This document shows positions 1-7,965 of a stretch of 64,000 nucleotides of DNA, piece after piece. The position numbers were made by a program, and so were the translations under genes. How positions within the stretch are numbered: the first letter of the stretch is position 1; every line of letters starts with the position of its first letter. The stretch is taken from assembly GCF_003576525.1 (NCBI RefSeq), contig NZ_QWUA01000006.1:1-64000 (forward strand), in the 5' to 3' direction. The notes beneath the pieces were generated by a model. That model was not told where the DNA came from. It did not search any database and worked only from the letters and a program-made list of their open reading frames with translations. Source of the stretch: Rummeliibacillus sp. POC4. Lineage in GTDB: Bacteria > Bacillota > Bacilli > Bacillales_A > Planococcaceae.

Positions 1-52
1 GAATTTTCTGTTAATTAAAGAAAAAATACTTTTCTAAAATAGAAAAAAGTAC

Positions 53-80
53 TTGACATTTTCTCATAAGATGGTATAAT
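53..80 (+). promoter_or_regulatory. Consensus sigma-A promoter of the 5S-tRNA operon
   Basis: A perfect TTGACA (53-58) and a perfect TATAAT (75-80) are separated by 16 bp. The expected transcript start is near 87, only about 17 bp before the 5S gene. The AT-rich tract upstream (1-52) could act as an UP element. The strength of the match fits a stable-RNA promoter. Confidence 0.85.
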
Positions 81-103
81 AATTCTTGTCCTTAACAAAA
101 TAG

Positions 104-220
104 TCTAGTAATGATGGCAAAGAGGTCACACCTGTTCCCATGCCGAACACAGAAGTTAAGCTCTTTAGCGCCAATGGTAGTTGGGGGCTGTCCCCCTGCA
201 AGAGTAGGACGTTGCTAGGC
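104..220 (+). rRNA. rrf: 5S ribosomal RNA
   Basis: The sequence has the classic Firmicutes 5S blocks: AAGAGGTCACACC near the start, CCATGCCGAACACAGAAG, TTAAGCTCTTTAGCGCC, and GAGTAGGACG near the 3' end. The first and last bases (TCTAGTAATG.../...GTTGCTAGGC) pair to form helix I. Length is about 117 nt, the normal size. The exact ends are placed by helix pairing. The 103 bp upstream inside the window contain no recognisable 23S 3' end. Confidence 0.93.
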
Positions 221-229
221 TGTTATTAT

Positions 230-306
230 TCCGAAGTAGCTCAGTTGGTAGTAGCATCTGACTGTTAATCAGAGGGTCGTAGGTTCGAGTCCTACCTTCG
301 GAGCCA
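230..306 (+). tRNA. tRNA-Asn (GTT)
   Basis: Complete cloverleaf: acceptor TCCGAAG pairs with CTTCGGA, anticodon loop CTGTTAA carries GTT, the TTCGAGT T-loop is present and CCA is encoded. First tRNA of the cluster, 9 bp after the 5S gene. Confidence 0.97.
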
Positions 307-313
307 TTTTATT

Positions 314-405
314 GGAGAGTTGTCCGAGTGGCCGAAGGAGCACGATTGGAAATCGTGTAGGCGGGTAACCCTGTCTCAAGGGTTCAAATCCCTTACTCTC
401 CGCCA
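314..405 (+). tRNA. tRNA-Ser (GGA)
   Basis: A long-variable-arm tRNA of 92 nt. Acceptor GGAGAGT pairs with ACTCTCC, the anticodon is GGA (stem CACGATTGGAAATCGTG) and CCA is encoded. This isoacceptor reads UCC/UCU and is the expected ligand of the serine T-box at 61243-61520 in this window. Confidence 0.97.
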
Positions 406-441
406 TAGAATCCTGAAAGCTAACTTAATAAATAATAAAAT

Positions 442-516
442 GGCCCCTTGGTCAAGCGGTTAAGACACCGCCCTTTCACGGCGGTAACACGAGTTCGAAT
501 CTCGTAGGGGTCACCA
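442..516 (+). tRNA. tRNA-Glu (TTC)
   Basis: Acceptor GGCCCCT pairs with AGGGGTC. The anticodon loop CTTTCAC carries TTC, and CCA is encoded. Confidence 0.97.
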
Positions 517-529
517 TTTCTTATAACAT

Positions 530-605
530 GGAGGATTAGCTCAGCTGGGAGAGCATCTGCCTTACAAGCAGAGGGTCGGCGGTTCGATCCCGTCATCCTC
601 CACCA
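530..605 (+). tRNA. tRNA-Val (TAC)
   Basis: Acceptor GGAGGAT pairs with ATCCTCC. The anticodon TAC lies in CTGCCTTACAAGCAG, and CCA is encoded. Confidence 0.97.
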
Positions 606-644
606 TTTAGTCAACATAAATATTATTATCTCATATATTATTAT

Positions 645-722
<78 letters not shown>

Positions 723-725
723 AAT

Positions 726-802
726 GGTTCGGTAGTTCAGCTGGTTAGAATGCCTGCCTGTCACGCAGGAGGTCGCGGGTTCGAGTCCCGTCCGAACCGC
801 CA
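726..802 (+). tRNA. tRNA-Asp (GTC)
   Basis: Acceptor GGTTCGG pairs with CCGAACC. The anticodon GTC lies in CCTGCCTGTCACGCAGG, and CCA is encoded. Confidence 0.97.
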
Positions 803-829
803 TTTTCTAAAATAACATTTAATTATTAT

Positions 830-905
830 GGGTCGGTAGCTCAGTTGGTAGAGCATTAGATTGAAGCTCTAAGTGTCGGCAGTTCGATTCTGTCCCGACC
901 CACCA
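830..905 (+). tRNA. tRNA-Phe (GAA)
   Basis: Acceptor GGGTCGG pairs with CCGACCC. The anticodon loop TTGAAGC carries GAA, and CCA is encoded. Confidence 0.96.
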
Positions 906-912
906 TAATAAT

Positions 913-988
<76 letters not shown>

Positions 989-994
989 TTAGTC

Positions 995-1078
995 GGAGGG
1001 GTAGCGAAGAGGCTAAACGCGGCGGACTGTAAATCCGCTCCTTCGGGTTCGGCAGTTCGAATCTGCCCCCCTCCACCA
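995..1078 (+). tRNA. tRNA-Tyr (GTA)
   Basis: A class II tRNA with a long variable arm. Acceptor GGAGGGG pairs with CCCCTCC, the anticodon GTA lies in CGGACTGTAAATCCG, and CCA is encoded. With the His, Asn and Asp tRNAs here it has a G34 wobble base, the target of queuosine made by queDE and queG in this window. Confidence 0.96.
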
Positions 1079-1087
1079 TTCTTTTAT

Positions 1088-1161
1088 AGGGGCATAGTTT
1101 AACGGTAGAATAGAGGTCTCCAAAACCTTTGATGTGGGTTCGATTCCTACTGCCCCTGCCA
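1088..1161 (+). tRNA. tRNA-Trp (CCA)
   Basis: Acceptor AGGGGCA pairs with TGCCCCT. The anticodon loop CTCCAAA carries CCA, and the 3' CCA is encoded. Confidence 0.97.
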
Positions 1162-1191
1162 ATTTAAAATATTATCAAATTCAAATATAAT

Positions 1192-1268
1192 GGCGGATGT
1201 GGTGAAGTGGTTAACACACCGGATTGTGGTTCCGGCATTCGAGGGTTCGATCCCCTTCATCCGCCCCA
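1192..1268 (+). tRNA. tRNA-His (GTG), copy 1
   Basis: Acceptor GCGGATG pairs with CATCCGC, with an encoded extra G at the -1 position opposite a C discriminator, the histidine identity signature. The anticodon is GTG and CCA is encoded. A second copy follows at 1302-1378. Confidence 0.97.
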
Positions 1269-1301
1269 TATTTAATCTGATATAGTCAACATCGTTATAA
1301 T

Positions 1302-1378
1302 GGCGGATGTGGTGAAGTGGTTAACACACCGGATTGTGGTTCCGGCATTCGTGGGTTCGATCCCCATCATCCGCCCCA
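1302..1378 (+). tRNA. tRNA-His (GTG), copy 2
   Basis: Identical to the preceding tRNA-His except for two bases in the T-stem. There GAGGG/CCCTT becomes GTGGG/CCCAT, a compensatory A-U to U-A swap. The 33-bp spacer between the copies is unlike the spacer before copy 1. Confidence 0.97.
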
Positions 1379-1381
1379 TAT

Positions 1382-1453
1382 TGGGGTATAGCCAAGCGGT
1401 AAGGCAACGGATTTTGATTCCGTCATGCCCTGGTTCGAATCCAGGTACCCCAG
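1382..1453 (+). tRNA. tRNA-Gln (TTG), CCA not encoded
   Basis: Acceptor TGGGGTA pairs with TACCCCA, discriminator G, anticodon loop TTTTGAT carries TTG. The discriminator is followed by TTA rather than CCA, so the 3' end must be completed by tRNA nucleotidyltransferase. Confidence 0.95.
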
Positions 1454-1460
1454 TTAATTT

Positions 1461-1535
1461 GCGGAAGTAGTTCAGTGGTAGAACATCACCTTGCCAAGGT
1501 GGGGGTCGCGGGTTCGAACCCCGTCTTCCGCTCCA
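1461..1535 (+). tRNA. tRNA-Gly (GCC)
   Basis: Acceptor GCGGAAG pairs with CTTCCGC. The anticodon GCC lies in TCACCTTGCCAAGGTG, and CCA is encoded. Confidence 0.97.
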
Positions 1536-1551
1536 ATTATTTTAATATTAA

Positions 1552-1626
1552 GGCGGCATAGCCAAGTGGTAAGGCACAGGTCTGCAAAACCTCTATTCAC
1601 CGGTTCAAATCCGGTTGCCGCCTCCA
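1552..1626 (+). tRNA. tRNA-Cys (GCA)
   Basis: Acceptor GGCGGCA pairs with TGCCGCC. The anticodon GCA lies in AGGTCTGCAAAACCT, and CCA is encoded. Confidence 0.97.
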
Positions 1627-1661
1627 TTTAATTTAAAAAACGATAACTCTTATAATAACAT

Positions 1662-1742
1662 GCCGGTGTGGCGGAATTGGCAGACGCGCACGACTCAAAA
1701 TCGTGTTCCTTTGGAGTGTCGGTTCGACCCCGACCACCGGTA
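1662..1742 (+). tRNA. tRNA-Leu (CAA), CCA not encoded
   Basis: Acceptor GCCGGTG pairs with CACCGGT (G1-U72 at the top). The anticodon loop CTCAAAA carries CAA and there is a long variable arm. The discriminator A is followed by TCA, not CCA. Last tRNA of the cluster; the terminator follows 13 bp later. Confidence 0.94.
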
Positions 1743-1755
1743 TCATAGATAAGCT

Positions 1756-1788
1756 GAAACTCTTGATATATCAAGGGTTTCTTTTTTT
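1756..1788 (+). terminator. Terminator of the 5S-tRNA operon
   Basis: An 11-bp stem (GAAACTCTTGA with TCAAGGGTTTC, one G-U pair) and a 4-nt loop are followed by seven T residues. It closes the stable-RNA unit. Confidence 0.9.
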
Positions 1789-2008
1789 ATGTAGAAAATA
1801 ATTTTATATACTTAAACATCCTGTCGAAAGACAACGACGGTTTAATTTAGCCATATATGTGTGCAATTAATTTTAATATAGCATTTTTATTTCTCCTCAA
1901 GTTCATGTATTTGTGAAACCTCATACCTATTCAACTCGTAGAAAAACTTAGAAGGTATAGAGATACCGTGATCATTCATGAAATTCTAAGAAGAGAAGAG
2001 TGAAGCTA

Positions 2009-2986
2009 ATGAAAAATAAGGCGTATATTGAGTTGCTACAGACAAATTATGAAAAAATCGCTAACTATTTAAGTTGGACGGTTGATAAACGAATTTTATT
2101 AATGCTGGCAAGTCATTATAGTGCGGCAGGGAAAACCTTTTCTTATGCATCATTTGAAGCAATCATTGAAGAAATAAAAAAACAAACAAGCTGGTTTTCC
2201 ACTTTACGTAGTAGTAGCAATCTTCTTTATAGTGTTGCGATGTTGCTAGATGGAAAAAAAGAGCCACAACAATCAGTAAGTGAATTAATCAAGAACGAGG
2301 AGATTCTAAAGCAGGCGAATTTCAAACGATCTGTATATAGCTATATTTCAGCTCTTTTTTTAACGGAAGATTCGAAACAAAAGCAAACGCATGCTGAGCA
2401 TGCAAAAAGATTGTATGACGCTATTCGCAAACACCATCCATTCTTAACATCTCATGAAGATATGGCGTATTCAGTGTTACTAAGTAAAAATGGAGAAGAA
2501 CCCGAACTCCGTGCAAAAACGATGAATCGTTATTATACAGAACTACGAAATAATAATTTTTCATTAGGAAATCATTTGCAATGGCTTTCTCAAATTATGA
2601 CCATTAACAGTCCTGATTATCAAGAACACATGGTACCTTATATTGTTCAAATCCGTAGTGACCTCATACAGCGAAATGTTAAATTGAAGAAGGAACATTA
2701 TCCTTTACTCGGTTTTTTAGTTATAGCAGGTGCAAAAACAGAGCATATTGACCAACTCACAGCTCTTTACGAAGAAGTAACAAAGGTGAAGTTATTCCGA
2801 TGGTATAAAAGCTTGGCATTCAGTACTGCTTTGCAAAGGGTCCTACCTGAACTTGCGAATTTAGAGGAATCCTTTGATATGAGCGTGGTGAACAATTTAG
2901 AAATGCTAATGCAAGCTGAACAAGCGATGATAGCGACTACTACTATTGCTACCGTAGCAGCAGCATCTGATACGTCGGGTGAATAA
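2009..2986 (+). CDS. DUF4003 family protein
   Basis: A 325-aa soluble, largely helical protein with no signal peptide or membrane segment. I recognise it as a DUF4003-type protein from overall appearance (N-terminal YEKIANYLSWTVDKRILLMLASHY and the middle block with RYYTELRNNNFSLGNHLQWLSQI), a Bacillales family of unknown role. ATG 2009 is chosen over GTG 2000 because the purine-rich AGAGAAGAGTGA just upstream has normal spacing to it. The C-terminus is a low-complexity Ala/Thr tail (ATTTIATVAAASDTS). It stands alone between the tRNA terminator and the preQ1 riboswitch. The family call is from memory; function unknown. Confidence 0.75.
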   Translation: MKNKAYIELLQTNYEKIANYLSWTVDKRILLMLASHYSAAGKTFSYASFEAIIEEIKKQTSWFSTLRSSSNLLYSVAMLLDGKKEPQQSVSELIKNEEILKQANFKRSVYSYISALFLTEDSKQKQTHAEHAKRLYDAIRKHHPFLTSHEDMAYSVLLSKNGEEPELRAKTMNRYYTELRNNNFSLGNHLQWLSQIMTINSPDYQEHMVPYIVQIRSDLIQRNVKLKKEHYPLLGFLVIAGAKTEHIDQLTALYEEVTKVKLFRWYKSLAFSTALQRVLPELANLEESFDMSVVNNLEMLMQAEQAMIATTTIATVAAASDTSGE

Positions 2987-3046
2987 ATGCTGATTATTAT
3001 TTTTAGGGATTAAATTACATTATTTCTAGGTAACTACTATTTGTGC

Positions 3047-3105
3047 TATAATTAAATCAAATGAAATATAGAGGTTCTAGCATACCCTCTCTAAAAAAAC
3101 TAGGA
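3047..3105 (+). promoter_or_regulatory. PreQ1-I riboswitch aptamer with its -10 box
   Basis: The aptamer at about 3070-3105 matches the preQ1 class I consensus closely: AGAGGTTCTAGC, then an ACCCTCT arm closing P1, then CTAAAAAAACTAGG, whose A-rich tail and ACTAG fold back as the H-type pseudoknot. A TATAAT (3047-3052) lies 17 bp upstream; the -35 is weak. The 3' bases of the aptamer overlap the foot of the terminator at 3103. This layout means ligand binding should favour termination and lower queDE expression. Confidence 0.93.
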
Positions 3106-3142
3106 AACAGTACTGCTTTCTTAGTGGTACTGTTTTCTTTTT
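3103..3142 (+). terminator. Riboswitch-controlled terminator
   Basis: The left arm GGAAACAGTAC (3103-3113) pairs with GTACTGTTTTC (3127-3137) over 11 bp with one G-U pair, followed by TTTTT. It begins inside the last bases of the preQ1 aptamer, as expected for a transcriptional OFF switch. Confidence 0.88.
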
Positions 3143-3229
3143 GGAAAGAAGAACCTTTCAAATTTTTAGATACAATTTATTTGTTTAGTAGTGATTAAAA
3201 ATAAAACAATCTAGAAAGGATTTGATTTT

Positions 3230-3658
3230 ATGCTTCAACAATTTTATCCGCAACCGCCTTCTCATCCATATCCATTTGAATTAAATAAAGATATGCATTT
3301 TGCTGCGGCTCATTTTATTCCAGATGAAAGAGCTGGAAAGTGTGCTTTCACTCACGGGCATACCTATTTTGTGAACCTTACGATAGCAGGTGAACAGTTA
3401 GATGAAATGGGCATGCTTGTGAACTTTAGCGATCTGAAAAAAATTGTTCATGATAAATATGACCATCAACTTTTGAATGACTTCCCTGAATATAAGAAGA
3501 GAGCTCCGTCAACGGAAGAAGTTTCTAGGCAAATATATCAACTAATAGAGAATCATTTGGTAACCTTACCGAATAAGCCAAAATGTCTGCAAATAATCGT
3601 CAGAGAAACCCCAACATCTTATTGTATTTATCGTCCGAAAAGGGAAGAGAAGGCATGA
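3230..3658 (+). CDS. queD: 6-carboxy-5,6,7,8-tetrahydropterin synthase QueD
   Basis: Converts dihydroneopterin triphosphate to 6-carboxytetrahydropterin, an early step of 7-deazaguanine (preQ0/preQ1) and queuosine synthesis. In its 142 aa the zinc ligands His28 (in FAAAH), His42 and His44 (THGH) and the catalytic Cys38 are visible, followed by the DHQLLND block and a C-terminal ETPTSYCIY segment typical of the T-fold family. The ATG follows a clear GAAAGGATTTG ribosome site. It is the first gene after the preQ1 riboswitch and overlaps queE by ATGA, so the two form an operon. queC and queF, usual partners in Bacillus, are absent here. Confidence 0.95.
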   Translation: MLQQFYPQPPSHPYPFELNKDMHFAAAHFIPDERAGKCAFTHGHTYFVNLTIAGEQLDEMGMLVNFSDLKKIVHDKYDHQLLNDFPEYKKRAPSTEEVSRQIYQLIENHLVTLPNKPKCLQIIVRETPTSYCIYRPKREEKA

Positions 3659-4365
3659 AGATACCGGTAATTGAAATTTTTGGTCCAACCATTCAAGGAG
3701 AAGGAAGGAAAATTGGGCAAAAGACAATGTTTGTTCGGACAGCGGGGTGTGATTATCGCTGTCACTGGTGTGACTCTGCTTTTACATGGGATGGATCCGA
3801 AAAAGATCGAATTCGTTTATTAGATGCAGAAGAAATTTATGATGAATTAAAAGAAATAGCGGGAAACAATTTTCAGTACGTTACTATTAGCGGTGGGAAT
3901 CCTGCTCTTATTGGAAAACCAATGGCTGAATTTATCCAATTATTGCGAAAGGATAATATTAAGGTGGGGATAGAAACACAAGGTTCAAGATGGCAAGATT
4001 GGTTTGGATTTGTTGATGATCTTACTATTTCTCCAAAACCACCTAGCAGTGGCATGGAGACGGATTTAATTTTATTAGGTGAAATCATTAGCCGGCTTCC
4101 ACTAGATGTACTTAGCCTGAAAGTCGTTGTTTTTGATGACAACGACTTTCTATTTGCAAAAAAGATTCACAAACGTTATCCAGATGCTGAGTTCTTTTTA
4201 TCTGTTGGCAATCCCAATCCAAATGAAACAGGTGATATTTCTACTAGACTATTAAAATCACTTGAATGGTTATGGGAGAAAGTCATCAAAGATCCAGAAA
4301 TGAATAATGTTCGTGCATTGCCACAATTGCATGCATTAGTTTGGTCTAATAAGCGCGAAGTGTAG
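3655..4365 (+). CDS. queE: 7-carboxy-7-deazaguanine synthase QueE
   Basis: Radical SAM enzyme that contracts 6-carboxytetrahydropterin to 7-carboxy-7-deazaguanine. The start is placed at the ATG overlapping the queD stop (ATGA), giving 236 aa that begin MKIPVIEIFGPTIQGEG, the canonical QueE N-terminus. The [4Fe-4S] ligands are Cys32, Cys36 and Cys39 (CDYRCHWC, a C-x3-C-x2-C spacing). The GGNP block near residue 80 matches the SAM-binding motif. A longer reading frame open upstream inside queD has no support. Translationally coupled to queD and regulated by the same riboswitch. Confidence 0.95.
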   Translation: MKIPVIEIFGPTIQGEGRKIGQKTMFVRTAGCDYRCHWCDSAFTWDGSEKDRIRLLDAEEIYDELKEIAGNNFQYVTISGGNPALIGKPMAEFIQLLRKDNIKVGIETQGSRWQDWFGFVDDLTISPKPPSSGMETDLILLGEIISRLPLDVLSLKVVVFDDNDFLFAKKIHKRYPDAEFFLSVGNPNPNETGDISTRLLKSLEWLWEKVIKDPEMNNVRALPQLHALVWSNKREV

Positions 4366-4416
4366 ATGTATCGTATTCTTTTGATGACAACCATCACCGC
4401 GGATAAAATTGTTACT

Positions 4417-4456
4417 AAAAGATTCTTATTCTCTAGAGAGAGAATAAGAATCTTTT
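4417..4456 (+). terminator. Terminator after queDE
   Basis: A perfect 18-bp stem, left arm AAAAGATTCTTATTCTCT, with a 4-nt loop is followed by a run of T residues. A-tracts on both flanks could let it work in both directions, also ending the minus-strand HAD gene transcript. Confidence 0.9.
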
Positions 4457-4667
4457 TTGGTGTGTAGATGTTACGATGAAAACGATTGGAATTGTACTGC
4501 CACTATAATATCGAAAATATTTACTGAATTTCTTTAAGTCTACTCTGTTAAATTCCTATTACGAGCTAATAGAAATGAATGAGTAATCTAGCATTTCTGA
4601 TCAGATTAGTTTCTTTCTGTTAATTTATCTTCTAATTTGATGTTAAAATATATTTTACCTAAATAAT

Positions 4668-5453
4668 TTATAACCTTTCTATTACTTGAGCTACACCATC
4701 TTCGTTATTAGATCTAGTTACAAAGTATGCTATTTCTTTTAGTTCAGGTATTGCATTTTCCATAGCAATTGGAAAGCCACATGCATTAAATAATCCTAAA
4801 TCATTCCAATCGTCACCGAAGACCATTACATTACTTAATGAGATATTCAATCGAACACAAAGGTTTAAAACTGCTCTTTCTTTAGAAACGTCTTTTGCCA
4901 TAATTTGAATTAGGGTTCCTGCATCAGTACAGACGGCATTTACTTTTTGTTCAAATTGTTTTTTAAATTTTTCATAGTCAGGATAATGGGTGATTAATAT
5001 TTTCGATGCACTTTTCTTTTTTAATTCATCCAGAGGCAGGATTATTGGATTTATGACTGCATTCATAGCCTTGCTATAATCTTTGGACTTGTTGCTATAC
5101 CATATATCTTCAGACTCGATGGAGAGGCAGGGTTCAGAAGGACGATCAGATAGAAATGTTATTATTTCCTCTACTATAGCCGACTCAATTGGATAATGCT
5201 CTTTGTAGCCTTTAACTTCGTTTATTATTAGAGCCCCATTATAATAGACAATAGTTGATATTTCTCGCAGTTCTTGGGGGAGAAATACTTTAACTGAACG
5301 TGGAGCTCTAGCTGTAGCAAATATAACAGTAATTCCTTTCTTATGAATCTGCAAAATAGCTTTTTTGCTTCTTTCAGTTACCTCTTTTCTTGAATTTAAT
5401 AGAGTTCCATCTAAATCAAAAACTACTGCTTTGATCTTTTTAGCTACTTCCAT
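4668..5453 (-). CDS. Cof-type HAD-IIB family phosphatase
   Basis: A 261-aa haloacid dehalogenase superfamily hydrolase of the Cof/YidA type, usually acting on small sugar phosphates or pyridine-nucleotide-type phosphates. Motif I is VVFDLDGTLLN (nucleophile Asp13, acid/base Asp15), motif II is IFATAR (Thr), and motif IV is GDDWND near residue 217, with the type IIB cap between. The start has a good AAGGTGAT ribosome site. It stands alone, with about 200 bp of AT-rich DNA on each side, and nothing in the context hints at its substrate. Confidence 0.88.
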   Translation of the reverse strand: MEVAKKIKAVVFDLDGTLLNSRKEVTERSKKAILQIHKKGITVIFATARAPRSVKVFLPQELREISTIVYYNGALIINEVKGYKEHYPIESAIVEEIITFLSDRPSEPCLSIESEDIWYSNKSKDYSKAMNAVINPIILPLDELKKKSASKILITHYPDYEKFKKQFEQKVNAVCTDAGTLIQIMAKDVSKERAVLNLCVRLNISLSNVMVFGDDWNDLGLFNACGFPIAMENAIPELKEIAYFVTRSNNEDGVAQVIERL

Positions 5454-5725
5454 GTTGGTATCACCTTAGCCTTTTAGTTTTGTTTAATCCATGGCAATAA
5501 ATTTCTTTCAATGAACTAATATAGATCATTTTCTTTAATATACTTCAGTTACGCTTTCAATATATTATAAATTATTTTGAACTTTAAAAGTTAAATTTGT
5601 AAATTCACTATCTGTAATTCAATTATGGCACTAATCAATTATCAAAATTTACAATCCTATTAAAAGAGATTAATATTCTCCTGCTATTATTGACTAGAAG
5701 TCTATTAATAGAGGAGATGTTGGAA

Positions 5726-6580
5726 TTGAAAAGAAAATGGTTATCTGTTCTGGGTGCTTTTGTAATAGTAGCGAGCTTTGCAACAAATGGAGAAACAGCT
5801 ATGGCTAAAGAAAAATATAAGTATGTGGAAAACGTTGCACATCGAGGTGCTTCTGGATATGCTCCAGAGCATACAATTACTTCATATCAAATGGGAGAAA
5901 AACTGCATGGTGATTATATTGAGATTGATTTACAGATGACCAAGGATGGCCAATTAATTGCTATGCATGATGAAAAGTTGGATCGGACAACTGATGGGAC
6001 AGGCCTTGTAAAAGACCATACTTTAGATGAGATTAAACATTTGGATGCTGGAAGCTGGTTTAATGAAGCATATCCACAGTATGCTAAGCCAGAATATGTA
6101 GGGTTAAAGGTACCTACTCTTGAAGAGATTTTCTTGAAATTTGGAAAAAATGCTAGTTATTATATCGAAACGAAATCACCCAACATATACCCTGGGATGG
6201 AAGAAGAACTTTTACGTCTTATAAATAAGTACAATATCAACAAGAAGAAATTACTTGTGCAATCCTTTAGTGCAGATAGTCTGAAAATAATGCATGAATT
6301 GGATCCATCATTAAAACTTATTCAATTGTTATCTTATAAAGGAAATGCAGTTATAACAGAAGATGAAATAACAAAGATAAAAGAATATGCAATTGGAATA
6401 GGTCCTAACCACACGTATTTAAATAAAGAATATATACAAAAGGTAGTTAACAGTGGTCTTGAAGTTCATCCATATACAGTAAATACTAAAGAAAGAATGC
6501 AGCAGCTAATTGACTGGGGTGTGACAGGAATGTTCACGAACTTTCCTGACTTACTGAATCAGGTGAAGAAAGGGAAGTAA
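5726..6580 (+). CDS. Secreted glycerophosphodiester phosphodiesterase
   Basis: Hydrolyses glycerophosphodiesters to glycerol 3-phosphate and an alcohol outside the cell. I place the start at TTG 5726: GAGGAG (5711-5716) is then 9 bp upstream, whereas the ATG at 5717 abuts it. The 284-aa product opens with KRKWLSVLGAFVIVASFA, a Sec signal peptide with probable cleavage after AMA near residue 27. GDPD signatures follow: the catalytic HRGASG (His39), EIDLQMTKDG, HDEKLDRTTDGTG, and the C-terminal GMFTNFPD. A phosphate-scavenging or teichoic-acid-related role is likely by family; no Pho box was identified. Confidence 0.9.
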   Translation: MKRKWLSVLGAFVIVASFATNGETAMAKEKYKYVENVAHRGASGYAPEHTITSYQMGEKLHGDYIEIDLQMTKDGQLIAMHDEKLDRTTDGTGLVKDHTLDEIKHLDAGSWFNEAYPQYAKPEYVGLKVPTLEEIFLKFGKNASYYIETKSPNIYPGMEEELLRLINKYNINKKKLLVQSFSADSLKIMHELDPSLKLIQLLSYKGNAVITEDEITKIKEYAIGIGPNHTYLNKEYIQKVVNSGLEVHPYTVNTKERMQQLIDWGVTGMFTNFPDLLNQVKKGK

Positions 6581-6602
6581 GTTGAATAGGGGAAAGTTTA
6601 AT

Positions 6603-6650
6603 GATGCTCAGAAATATTGATATAACAATATTTCTAAGCATCTTTTAATT
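6603..6650 (+). terminator. Terminator after the GDPD gene
   Basis: GATGCT-C-AGAAATATTG pairs with CAATATTTCT-A-AGCATC (16 bp with one internal mismatch), followed by TTTTAATTTT. Confidence 0.8.
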
Positions 6651-6719
6651 TTAAATTAGAAGAGTCTTAATCTTTAGGCGTATTCCTGCAAATCATATCT
6701 TTCAAAAAGAAATCGCTCA

Positions 6720-7931
6720 TTATAAGACTTCTTGCTCTAGCTTTAATTGGTGCTTTTGAGAATACAGAATATAGAATAATACTCCTGCAAGTAAGATACT
6801 TATTACACCGAAAGCAATAGCGGTAGTTTGAAGTGTAAACCACTCTGCAAAGAGACCTAGTAATAGTGTAAATACAATTTGTAAGATACTTTGAAAAATG
6901 TTTGCGATACTACCAAAACGACCCATCAATTCGGTTGGCACACTTTGTTGATAAAGTGTTTCGTAACCTGTGTTACTAAATGCCATAAAAAAGCCAAGTA
7001 AAATGAAACTAATAAGAGCCCATAAATTTATTGTTGAAGCATAGAAAGCTGTATAAAAAAGCATGGTAAAGATCATGCCAAAAGCCAAATAGGAAAGAGA
7101 AGATAATTTTTTGGATAAGCTTGCTGCTACAATTCCCCCTAAAATAGCTCCTGCTCCAGCAACACTTACAAATGTTCCGTATAAGCTATCTGAAAGTGCT
7201 AAGTCCTGCTTCATGAATGTTGCTTCTTGAGAATCAAGAGCAAATGCAATCATTAACGAAGATTGATATAGAAAATAAATCGATATAAATAATTGTTTTT
7301 TTCTGATGAAAGAAACTACTGTTATGTAATCATTTTTGAACATTTGCCAAGTAACACGTGGCTGTAAATCACCTTCACCACCCTCTATATTGGGGAGAAA
7401 GAAAATGGTCATTGCACAGATTAAGAATGTAAAACTATTAAACCAAATTGTCACAGTTGTATTAAAAAGCATGATGAGGAGACCTGCGATTGCTGGTCCT
7501 ACTAAAAAGGCACCGGAATTAAATGTGCCAAGTAAAGCGTTGAATCGTTGCCTGTCTTCAAAATATACAAATTTTGTAATATAAAATGTACTACTTGGTC
7601 CAAAGAAACTACTCGCAATATTTGTTAAAAATACGAATGTATAGATGAGCCAGATAAAGTCCATAAATGGCATACAAAAAACGATAAGCCCTCGTAATAT
7701 ATCTGTTATAATCATTAATCTACGTTTATTCATACGATCAATAAAAGAGCCTGCCACCAAGTTTGTTAATACTCTTGCTGTGCGTCCTACAACAAAGATT
7801 CCTGCCATTGCTGCAGGAGATTCCGTTAAGTGCCATACAAATAAATTAAGTGCTACAAGGTAAATCCAGTTTCCTAAATTAGAAAAACCTAAACCAACTA
7901 ATAACAGCCAATATTTTCGAATAATTTTCAC
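6720..7931 (-). CDS. MFS transporter, drug/siderophore exporter type
   Basis: A 403-aa major facilitator with about 12 hydrophobic segments, of the MFS_3/EntS-like efflux group. The loop between TM2 and TM3 reads GSFIDRMNKRR, a variant of the MFS motif A (GxLxDRxGRR). The start has a strong GGAGGAAG site. It lies 34 bp downstream of a 5'-truncated GNAT acetyltransferase remnant on the same strand, so the two probably once formed an acetyltransferase-exporter operon, a common resistance pairing. The substrate cannot be read from sequence. Confidence 0.85.
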   Translation of the reverse strand: MKIIRKYWLLLVGLGFSNLGNWIYLVALNLFVWHLTESPAAMAGIFVVGRTARVLTNLVAGSFIDRMNKRRLMIITDILRGLIVFCMPFMDFIWLIYTFVFLTNIASSFFGPSSTFYITKFVYFEDRQRFNALLGTFNSGAFLVGPAIAGLLIMLFNTTVTIWFNSFTFLICAMTIFFLPNIEGGEGDLQPRVTWQMFKNDYITVVSFIRKKQLFISIYFLYQSSLMIAFALDSQEATFMKQDLALSDSLYGTFVSVAGAGAILGGIVAASLSKKLSSLSYLAFGMIFTMLFYTAFYASTINLWALISFILLGFFMAFSNTGYETLYQQSVPTELMGRFGSIANIFQSILQIVFTLLLGLFAEWFTLQTTAIAFGVISILLAGVLFYILYSQKHQLKLEQEVL

Positions 7932-7965
7932 TATGCTTCCTCCATTAAAGATTACTAACTCATTA

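Noticed and set aside
27-51. Inverted repeat TACTTTTCT/AGAAAAAAGTA just before the 5S promoter as a terminator of an upstream unit
   Set aside because: The stem is A-T only and runs into the -35 box; an UP-element role is at least as likely.
420-617. Minus-strand open frame across the tRNA-Glu and tRNA-Val genes
   Set aside because: It is the antisense of two clear tRNA genes and has no ribosome site.
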